From CAZJRQ01 sp964548535 (GTDB taxonomy: Bacteria > Bacillota > Clostridia > Oscillospirales > Ruminococcaceae), in contig CAZJRQ010000024.1 of NCBI GenBank assembly GCA_964548535.1, positions 1-36,360 of the forward strand: a stretch of DNA of 36,360 nucleotides, written 5' to 3'. The translations under genes and the position numbers were made by a program. Of this stretch, positions 30,428 through 36,360 are shown piece by piece. The notes under the pieces are model-generated. The model was not told the origin of the DNA and made no database searches. It was given only the letters and a program-made list of their open reading frames with translations. Position 1 is the stretch's first letter; each line of letters opens with the position of its first letter.

Positions 30428-31105
30428 ATGAAAGTTCTTTTAGTTGAAGATGATAAAACAATTGCAGACGGACTGTCATATTCACTTACAAGTGAGGGAT
30501 TTGACGTCAAAATATGTGAGGACGTACAATCAGCAATCACTGCTGTTTGTACCGAGCAGTTTGATATTCATCTGCTTGATTTAACACTGCCTGACGGAAT
30601 GGGTTATGAGGTCTGTCAAGAGATAAAGAAAAAATATGACGCCCCAGTAATCTTCCTAACCGCGTGCGATGATGAAATAAACGTAGTTCGCGGACTTGAT
30701 ATGGGTGCAGATGATTATATCACAAAACCTTTTCGAATTCGTGAGCTGATAAGTAGAATGAACTCAGCCCTAAGGCATTATCAAAAAAAGCCTGCTAAAT
30801 CCGATATAATTGAAATACAAAACCTAAAAATCAATACAAAAACTGCTAAAGTATATAAAAATGATGAGGAAGTTATCCTCACCGCTTTGGAGTATAAATT
30901 ACTGCTTGTTTTTGCAAACAATATCGGACAAGTTCTTTCGCGCAGTCAGATTTTAAACGGAATTTGGGACGTAAACGGCAATTTTGTCGACGACAATACC
31001 CTGTCCGTATATATAAAACGTATGCGTGAAAAGCTAGAAAACGATAGCCAAAATCCAACGCTAATAAAAACAGTTAGAGGGCTCGGCTATAAGTTTGGAG
31101 AGTAG
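30428..31105 (+). CDS. OmpR-family response regulator
   Basis: A 225-aa regulator. The receiver spans residues 1-115 (acidic E7/D8/D9, phospho-acceptor D51 in IHLLDLTLPDGMG, Thr in VIFLTACDDE, Lys in DDYITKPFRIREL). The winged helix spans about 128-224 (TALEYKLLLVFANN ... DDNTLSVYIKRMREKLE ... VRGLGYKFGE). GACAAGGAGGACAAAAA precedes the ATG and abuts the tandem repeat. It is the first gene of a unit with its kinase 27 nt downstream. The ABC operon promoter at 32173 carries direct repeats suited to such a regulator. Confidence 0.95.
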   Translation: MKVLLVEDDKTIADGLSYSLTSEGFDVKICEDVQSAITAVCTEQFDIHLLDLTLPDGMGYEVCQEIKKKYDAPVIFLTACDDEINVVRGLDMGADDYITKPFRIRELISRMNSALRHYQKKPAKSDIIEIQNLKINTKTAKVYKNDEEVILTALEYKLLLVFANNIGQVLSRSQILNGIWDVNGNFVDDNTLSVYIKRMREKLENDSQNPTLIKTVRGLGYKFGE

Positions 31106-31132
31106 TTTTCCATAGAAAGGACAGGTTATATA

Positions 31133-32128
31133 ATGATAAAAAACAAAGAATTTTTTTGGCTGTACACTGTTCTCACGACGATTTCGGTCGTGTGTAGCTT
31201 AATACTTTTTCAAATTGACAAAAAGGCTGGACTAGTAGGTGCAGCCTGCTTTTTTGTGCTTTTGATTTCAACATATATTTTTTCAAAAATACGATATAAT
31301 AAAATCACCAAGCTTTCAAATTATCTAGCCGATGTCTATTCAGGCAACGACGTTATGGATATTCGTGACAACACAGAGGGCGAGCTTTCAATACTAAAAA
31401 ATGATATCTATAAAGTCACAACAGCCCTATCAGAAAGTACAAAACTTTTGAAAAAAGATAAAGAATATCTAGCCGATACGCTTTCAAACATATCCCACCA
31501 GCTAAAAACTCCGCTGACTTCAATGATGGTAATGGCTGATTTGCTAAGTGACTCAAAGCTGTCTGACGAGCGGCGAAAAGATTTTACTGAAAGGATTATA
31601 AGCCAGCTAAATCGCCTAGAATGGCTAGTTTCTGCCCTTTTGAGAATTGCAAAAATTGACGCCGGAACTATAGTTTTCAAAAAAGACAGTGTAAATCTTT
31701 CTGAGCTAATTGATAAATCAATCGAACCTCTGTTAATCCCTGCCGAACTTAAAAATATACAAATAAATGTTTCATGCCCAGAAAACTTAAATATAATCAC
31801 CGACAAAAACTGGACAGCCGAAGCCTTTATAAACATAATAAAAAACTGTATAGAGCATACAGCCGACATCGGAAAAATCACGATTATGTGCACCGAAACC
31901 GCACTATATACACAAGTAAAAATCACTGATACAGGCGAAGGAATCAGCAAAGAAGATTTATCGCATATATTCGAGCGGTTTTATAAAGGCAAAAATGCAG
32001 GTGTCGACAGTGTGGGAATAGGACTTGCTATGTCAAAAACAATTTTCAACAGCCAGCTTGCAGAAGTAACTATCGAAAGTGAGCTAGGTGTAGGCACTGC
32101 ATTTAGTATAAAATTTTATGCCGAATAA
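31133..32128 (+). CDS. intramembrane-sensing histidine kinase
   Basis: A 331-aa kinase. Two membrane helices (about 8-27 and 34-51) are joined by an outside loop of only about six residues (QIDKKAG), so there is no real sensor domain. This is the plan of BceS/YvcQ-type kinases, which sense through their partner ABC transporter. The H box is LSNISHQLKTPLTS (H122), the N box FINIIKNCIEHT, G1 DTGEGIS, the F box FERFYKG and G2 GIGLAMSKTIF. It lies between its response regulator and an ABC transporter of the matching type. The likely signal is flux of a cell-wall-active peptide, inferred from the family. Confidence 0.92.
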   Translation: MIKNKEFFWLYTVLTTISVVCSLILFQIDKKAGLVGAACFFVLLISTYIFSKIRYNKITKLSNYLADVYSGNDVMDIRDNTEGELSILKNDIYKVTTALSESTKLLKKDKEYLADTLSNISHQLKTPLTSMMVMADLLSDSKLSDERRKDFTERIISQLNRLEWLVSALLRIAKIDAGTIVFKKDSVNLSELIDKSIEPLLIPAELKNIQINVSCPENLNIITDKNWTAEAFINIIKNCIEHTADIGKITIMCTETALYTQVKITDTGEGISKEDLSHIFERFYKGKNAGVDSVGIGLAMSKTIFNSQLAEVTIESELGVGTAFSIKFYAE

Positions 32129-32172
32129 CAACAAAGTTGATAATCTATCTAAGTGACTAAATTATAAGAAAC

Positions 32173-32207
32173 AAAGTCACCGCAAAGTCATTTTGATAAA
32201 ATATAAT
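32173..32207 (+). promoter_or_regulatory. regulator-dependent promoter of the second ABC operon
   Basis: Direct repeats AAAGTCAC (32173-32180) and AAAGTCAT (32184-32191), 11 bp apart. Ten bases later comes TATAAT (32202-32207), with no -35 box. An inverted AGTGACT lies further up (32152-32158), suggesting a third, distal site. Same design as 8185-8218. Confidence 0.7.
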
Positions 32208-32236
32208 TAAAACATAAAGTAAAAGGAGGCTGCAAA

Positions 32237-32920
32237 ATGGCAATTTTAGAAGTACAAAATTTATCAAAAATTTATGGTAGCGGTGACACAGCAGTAAGAG
32301 CGGTTGATGATATTTCATTCAGCGTTGAAAAGGGTGAGTTCGTTGCAATAATCGGAGCATCAGGCTCAGGAAAATCAACGCTTTTGCATATCTTAGGCGG
32401 AGTTGACAATCCAACAAGCGGTAAGGTAATCATTGACGGAACAGATATCTACAGCATGAAAGAGTCTGCTTTAGCGATTTTCAGACGCCGTCAAATCGGA
32501 CTTATCTATCAGTTTTATAACCTTATCCCAGTGCTGAATGTTAAAGAAAATCTAACACTTCCGCTGCTGTTAGACGGCAGAAAAATCAGCAATAAAAGCT
32601 TTGACAAAATCGTCGAAACATTAGGACTAGAAAATCGACTGGACCACCTGCCAAATGAACTTTCAGGCGGTCAGCAGCAGAGAGTTTCAATCGGACGTGC
32701 TTTGATGAGCAGTCCAGCAATAATCCTTGCCGACGAGCCAACAGGAAATCTTGATAGTAAAAACAGTGCTGAAATTCTAAAACTGCTCAAGCATTTTCAC
32801 AAAACATTCAATCAGACGCTAATCCTAATCACGCATGACGACAGTATCGCATTGCAGGCAGACAGAATCATCTCAATCGGCGACGGAAAAATCGTACAAG
32901 ATGAGGTGATTCGCAAATGA
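32237..32920 (+). CDS. ABC transporter ATPase (BceA/YtrE/MacB type)
   Basis: A 227-aa nucleotide-binding subunit. It has Walker A GASGSGKST (residues 40-48), Q-loop LIYQFYNLIP, signature LSGGQQQR, Walker B IILADEPTGNLD and switch His LITHD. The IYGSGDTAVRAVDDISF N-terminus is typical for partners of FtsX-type permeases. AAAAGGAGGCTGCAAA precedes the ATG. It overlaps the permease gene by 4 nt (ATGA), so equal synthesis is expected. Confidence 0.95.
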   Translation: MAILEVQNLSKIYGSGDTAVRAVDDISFSVEKGEFVAIIGASGSGKSTLLHILGGVDNPTSGKVIIDGTDIYSMKESALAIFRRRQIGLIYQFYNLIPVLNVKENLTLPLLLDGRKISNKSFDKIVETLGLENRLDHLPNELSGGQQQRVSIGRALMSSPAIILADEPTGNLDSKNSAEILKLLKHFHKTFNQTLILITHDDSIALQADRIISIGDGKIVQDEVIRK

Positions 32921-35505
32921 ATATAATCTCCAAATTAACGCTAAGATACATGAAACAAAACAAACGCCGCACGCTAATTACAATCTTCGGTGCAATAGTT
33001 TCAGTAGCAATGCTAACAGCAGTTTTCACAATAGCAGCGTCGTTTATAGACATGATGAAACGTCACGAAATTAATTCAAAAGGTTTGTGGCAAGCGGTTT
33101 TCACGTGTGAGTCGGCTGATAATTATGACTACATAAAATCTCGTGATGATGTAGAAAATGCCGATTTAATATACGAATCAGGATTTGCCCAAGTAGATGA
33201 ACTTTCTGAGTCGCTTAGACCTTACTTGTTTGTCGAAAATCACAGTGACTTTTCAATCGCACCAATAAATCTAACATCTGGTGATTTCCCAAAGAACAGC
33301 GATGAAATTATTCTTTCAGAAACATTCTTAAAAGCTTTGGGCAACAAATGGAAAATCGGCGATACCATAACACTGGATTTAGGCGAGCGAATAGTCAACT
33401 ATCAAGATGAAGACGGTAACGAATTTGAAAAAACCGCAGGAAAATACACCAGCTATTCTTCAAAAGATAATAAATTCAACTCAACTGGAACAAAAACATA
33501 TAAAATAGTAGGAGTTTGCGACACACGTAGTTATCCTAGTTCATACGCAGCTTTCAGCACCATAACATCGTCTGAAATACCAGCTGACACAGAGTATGAC
33601 GTTAATGTCAATTTCAAAAATTACGAATCACTCCGAAAAGGCATTTACGATCACATGAAAGAAATTTCAAAAGAAACTAACAGCAAGTATGAACCAAACA
33701 ATATGCTTTTAGTTTACTCAGGAATCGCAAGAAGTGAAAACATATTAAAAATGATTTACTCTATTGTAATTATACTAGGTATTATAATCATGATTGCATC
33801 AATTTCACTAATCTACAATTCATTTGCAATTTCACTAGCCGAGCGTAGCCGTTCACTGGGAATGATAGCAAGCGTTGGTGCAACAAAACAGCAAAAACGC
33901 AGTTCAGTATACTTCGAAGCATTTATAATAGCACTTGTTTCAATACCAATCGGTATCCTGTTCGGCACTCTAGGAATAGGCTTAGTGTTTAAGATTGTAA
34001 ACTCAATGCTGACCGATATACCTGGCACTGGAATGGAATTTGAATTAGTAGTTGTACCGATTAGTATTGTAGGAACAATACTTTTCTCATTCCTAACACT
34101 TCTGCTTTCAGCTAGCAAGCCAGCAAGACGTGTTTCAAAAATTTCGCCAATCAGTGCAATTCGTCAGAATGAAGACATTAAAATCGCAAAAAAAGATGTC
34201 AAGACACCAAGAATCTACAAAAAGCTTTTCGGTTTTGAGGGTGAGCTTGCCGTAAAAAATCTAAAACGAAACAAGCGTCGATATCGTGTAACGGTTTTTT
34301 CACTTGCACTAAGCATGTCTCTTTTCGTAATTGTTTCAAGCTTTACATCATATATGAAAACAGCATACACAATGCAGGATGAATATCCAGAAGAAAATTT
34401 AATATTGAGTGTGCACAACTACGATAACTCAACACGACAAACATTTGATAAAATGAAAGATTTTCTAAATGTTGACGACGTGCAAAGCAAAGCGATTACA
34501 ATGTCAGCAACTCTCTATGCAGAAAGTCAAAATCTACCATTAAGCAAAGACTTAACAGATAATTCTGTATTAGAATATAATTTTGTAATTTACGGTCTTG
34601 ATGAAGATTCGTTTAATGAATACGCTAAAAAAACCAATACCACATTCAATGAAAATGATGATATCCCAAATGTAATTGTGTGGAATACATTTGTTTACGC
34701 AACCTCAAATTCTCGTAACCAAATCACACAGCTTAATGCAAAAACAGGTGATGTTTTAGAACTTAACAGTATGTCACAATATTACGAACCAGAAGGACAA
34801 AATAAATTTACAAGCAAAGTCAAAATTGCAGGTCTAACAGACACTCCAGCTCCTGGGCTATCAAAAATTAAGCTTGACACTACCACAATTGCTTTAATTG
34901 TGCCTGAAAAAACTTTTGATGAAATTTACACTTCAAAACAGCCGGAAGATTTTAATTTATCTGTATCAGCAGCATTTAAAACTGAAAACACAGATAAACT
35001 TGAAGAGAACCTTACGCCTCTTATAGACAAATACTCAGATTTAGGACTTTATGTATTTAACATTGATCAAGCCGTCCAATCACAAAACCAAATGAACCTG
35101 ATAGTATCAATCTTTTTCTACGGCTTTGCAGGACTGATTACAATAATCTGCCTAAGCAATACAGTCAATACAATTTCGACGAACAATGCACTAAGAAAAC
35201 GTGAGTTTGCAATGCTGAAATCTTATGGAATAACACCGAAGAGCCTTAATAAAATGCTAAACCTAGAAGGCTTTTTCTATGGATTTAAAGCGACAATCTG
35301 CTCATTGCCGTTTAGCATAATTCTAACATATCTGCTCCATCAATCAATGGTAGAAACATTCGCATTCCCATATAAAATCCCGATAATAAAAATATTAATT
35401 GCATCAGCAGTAGTATTTTTAACAACAGGACTAACAATGCTTTCGGCTAAAAGAAAAACAAATAAAACTCCAATAGTAGAAGCACTTAGAGATGAAAACA
35501 CATAG
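32917..35505 (+). CDS. large double-FtsX ABC permease
   Basis: An 862-aa membrane protein made of two FtsX units. It has helix 1 (about 20-43), a 220-residue outside domain, helices 2-4 (about 275-300, 325-355, 370-395), a basic linker (SKPARRVSKISPISAIRQNED), helix 5 (about 457-475), a second outside domain of about 230 residues, and helices 6-8 (about 715-740, 770-795, 815-840), ending KTPIVEALRDENT. This is an eight-helix plan with two outside domains, unlike BceB (ten helices, one outside domain). It suits a transporter that senses or removes antimicrobial peptides together with the ATPase and kinase beside it. The substrate is not known. Confidence 0.92.
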   Translation: MNIISKLTLRYMKQNKRRTLITIFGAIVSVAMLTAVFTIAASFIDMMKRHEINSKGLWQAVFTCESADNYDYIKSRDDVENADLIYESGFAQVDELSESLRPYLFVENHSDFSIAPINLTSGDFPKNSDEIILSETFLKALGNKWKIGDTITLDLGERIVNYQDEDGNEFEKTAGKYTSYSSKDNKFNSTGTKTYKIVGVCDTRSYPSSYAAFSTITSSEIPADTEYDVNVNFKNYESLRKGIYDHMKEISKETNSKYEPNNMLLVYSGIARSENILKMIYSIVIILGIIIMIASISLIYNSFAISLAERSRSLGMIASVGATKQQKRSSVYFEAFIIALVSIPIGILFGTLGIGLVFKIVNSMLTDIPGTGMEFELVVVPISIVGTILFSFLTLLLSASKPARRVSKISPISAIRQNEDIKIAKKDVKTPRIYKKLFGFEGELAVKNLKRNKRRYRVTVFSLALSMSLFVIVSSFTSYMKTAYTMQDEYPEENLILSVHNYDNSTRQTFDKMKDFLNVDDVQSKAITMSATLYAESQNLPLSKDLTDNSVLEYNFVIYGLDEDSFNEYAKKTNTTFNENDDIPNVIVWNTFVYATSNSRNQITQLNAKTGDVLELNSMSQYYEPEGQNKFTSKVKIAGLTDTPAPGLSKIKLDTTTIALIVPEKTFDEIYTSKQPEDFNLSVSAAFKTENTDKLEENLTPLIDKYSDLGLYVFNIDQAVQSQNQMNLIVSIFFYGFAGLITIICLSNTVNTISTNNALRKREFAMLKSYGITPKSLNKMLNLEGFFYGFKATICSLPFSIILTYLLHQSMVETFAFPYKIPIIKILIASAVVFLTTGLTMLSAKRKTNKTPIVEALRDENT

Positions 35506-35554
35506 AAACTATTAGAACAAAAGAACAAAGCGGATTAATTTAAAGATAAAAAAC

Positions 35555-35592
35555 AAAGCGGTACGAACATAAAATTCGTACCGCTTTTAGTT
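35555..35592. terminator. bidirectional terminator
   Basis: Perfect 13-bp arms AAAGCGGTACGAA / TTCGTACCGCTTT (35555-35567, 35575-35587). It serves the ABC operon on the plus strand (TTTTAGTTTT) and the 43-aa gene on the minus strand (CTTTGTTTTTT). Confidence 0.85.
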
Positions 35593-35724
35593 TTACTTTT
35601 TATCAGCACAATTCATTGAAAGCACGTCAAGCTGCCTATCAGCCTTTGATGACACAATCATAAGACACATCGTGCAAACACCTACAAACCCGCCAAATGC
35701 AACTCCAATAATAATACCAAGCAT
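35593..35724 (-). CDS. 43-aa DUF3789-like membrane protein
   Basis: Short gene with ATG at 35722-35724 behind a strong GGAGGTGCTTAGT, and stop at 35593-35595. The product begins MLGIIIGVAFGGFVGVCTMC, a single Gly-rich membrane helix (about 2-25), then a short charged tail (SKADRQLDVLSMNCADKK). Pattern and size match the DUF3789 type often found in phages and conjugative elements. Function unknown. The terminator follows directly. The 240 bp upstream are AT-rich, with a small ACTGT/ACAGT hairpin at 35769-35787 and no clear promoter. Confidence 0.7.
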   Translation of the reverse strand: MLGIIIGVAFGGFVGVCTMCLMIVSSKADRQLDVLSMNCADKK

Positions 35725-35928
35725 ACTAAGCACCTCCAATAAATTAAAAATATTTTAACCACAAACCTACTGTTTATTCATTACAGTATAAATCAATTAT
35801 TTGATATGTAAGTAGCAAAAATTTGTTTATCAGATGATATTTTAATGATAACTTATTTATAATATATTATATGTCACAACTCGTAGTTTGATTATAACTT
35901 TTTCACATTTTTTATAAAAAACAAAAAA

Positions 35929-35955
35929 CAGTTGTTCAAATTAATCAAACAACTG
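35929..35955 (-). terminator. terminator of the phosphonate-type permease gene
   Basis: Arms CAGTTGTT (35929-35936) and AACAACTG (35948-35955). On the minus strand TTTTTTGTTTTTTATAA follows. Confidence 0.75.
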
Positions 35956-35967
35956 CTTTAGTATAAT

Positions 35968-36360
35968 CTATCTTGAATTCCATTTTTGAGTCTTTCGAGA
36001 AATCAGTTTATTGGAAATTTCGTAAACCAACCTCATTCCCAAATTTATTGCCATAATCACCATACAAATAGCGCAAGCCTGTGCAACATTTCCAGCTCCG
36101 TTGACGTTTAAAACTAAAATGCTGGCAAGCTTAGTAACAGGCGTGTACAAAAATACAACTGCCGAAACTGTAATCATAGCGTTTGTGAAATAATATGTAA
36201 TCATCTCCAAAATCGCGTTCGCACACATAGGCACGGTGATTTTGAAAAACGTGTAGTAAAATGGTACTTTGAGCGATTCAGATACAATTTCAAACTCACC
36301 ATCCAGCTTTTTTAGTGCCGTCGACGCCGTTACAAAAGGCACTGAAAAATAGTGAATTAT
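35968..36360 (-). CDS. ABC transporter permease, 2-aminoethylphosphonate type (C-terminal part)
   Basis: The 3' end of a gene that continues past the right edge; the frame is open to base 36360 (IIHYFSVPFVTASTALKKLD). It belongs to the binding-protein-dependent inner-membrane permeases. The cytoplasmic EAA-like loop is EFEIVSESLKVPFYYTFFKITVP, then ITYYFTNAMITVSAVVFLYTPVTKLAS and a last helix ending ISNKLISRKTQKWNSR. The SAVVFLY-TKLAS text resembles the fused permease of putative 2-aminoethylphosphonate importers (PhnV/PhnU type). The ATPase and binding protein should lie outside the window. A GTG at 36342 is not the true start. A terminator follows the stop. Confidence 0.8.
   Translation of the reverse strand: MIHYFSVPFVTASTALKKLDGEFEIVSESLKVPFYYTFFKITVPMCANAILEMITYYFTNAMITVSAVVFLYTPVTKLASILVLNVNGAGNVAQACAICMVIMAINLGMRLVYEISNKLISRKTQKWNSR

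Overview
The window is AT-rich and carries strong GGAGG-type ribosome binding sites, TTGACA/TATAAT promoters 17 bp apart, and many intrinsic terminators. With a THF riboswitch, an ECF-type BioY and a Bce/YtrF-like antimicrobial-response cassette, this points to a low-GC Firmicute, most likely a gut clostridium of the Ruminococcaceae/Oscillospiraceae type. The taxon is an inference. A run of exactly 100 Ns (30043-30142) shows the source is a scaffolded draft or metagenome assembly.

Left third (1 to about 13,140) is accessory. It opens with decayed pieces of a conjugative element: a broken lysozyme/NlpC-P60 type gene with several frame lesions and a fragment at the window edge. Small regulated cassettes follow: PadR + MBL-fold hydrolase, a helical conserved protein, TetR + a 59-aa two-helix membrane protein, a region of gene relics, an acidic unknown protein, a promoter/operator with no gene behind it, and a SAM methyltransferase. 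Next come two transport systems: response regulator/kinase with an FtsX permease and MacB-type ATPase, and a tandem-domain MerR regulator with an ABC-2 exporter. The segment ends with another relic at the 3' side of a tRNA-Thr gene, a classical island attachment position.

Middle (13,146 to about 28,400) is core metabolism, almost all on the minus strand. From upstream to downstream on that strand it holds: a complete F1Fo ATP synthase operon (atpB-E-F-H-A-G-D-C); a ttcA-like/bioY/DUF1284 operon; a monocistronic LytR-CpsA-Psr wall-polymer ligase; a THF-riboswitch-controlled folate operon (folE, HD hydrolase, folP, fused folB-folK, folA, folC); and tRNA-Thr.

Right part (28,557 to 36,360) holds a LysR regulator divergent from atp, a candidate small RNA, a repeat-rich leader (208-bp tandem unit, dispersed palindromes, assembly gap) and a second sensor/ABC cassette (OmpR-type regulator, short-loop intramembrane kinase, ATPase, 862-aa double-FtsX permease). 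Last come a 43-aa DUF3789-like protein and the C-terminal part of a 2-aminoethylphosphonate-type ABC permease cut by the window edge.

Shared logic: both two-component systems are followed by an ABC operon whose promoter lacks a -35 box and instead has two direct repeats 11 bp apart just upstream of the -10. That is the expected layout for an activating OmpR-family regulator. I found no CRISPR array, intact transposase, integrase or replication origin. No single locus is clearly a new system; the best candidates are the orphan promoter/operator, the TetR + micro-membrane-protein pair, the candidate sRNA and the repeat-built leader.
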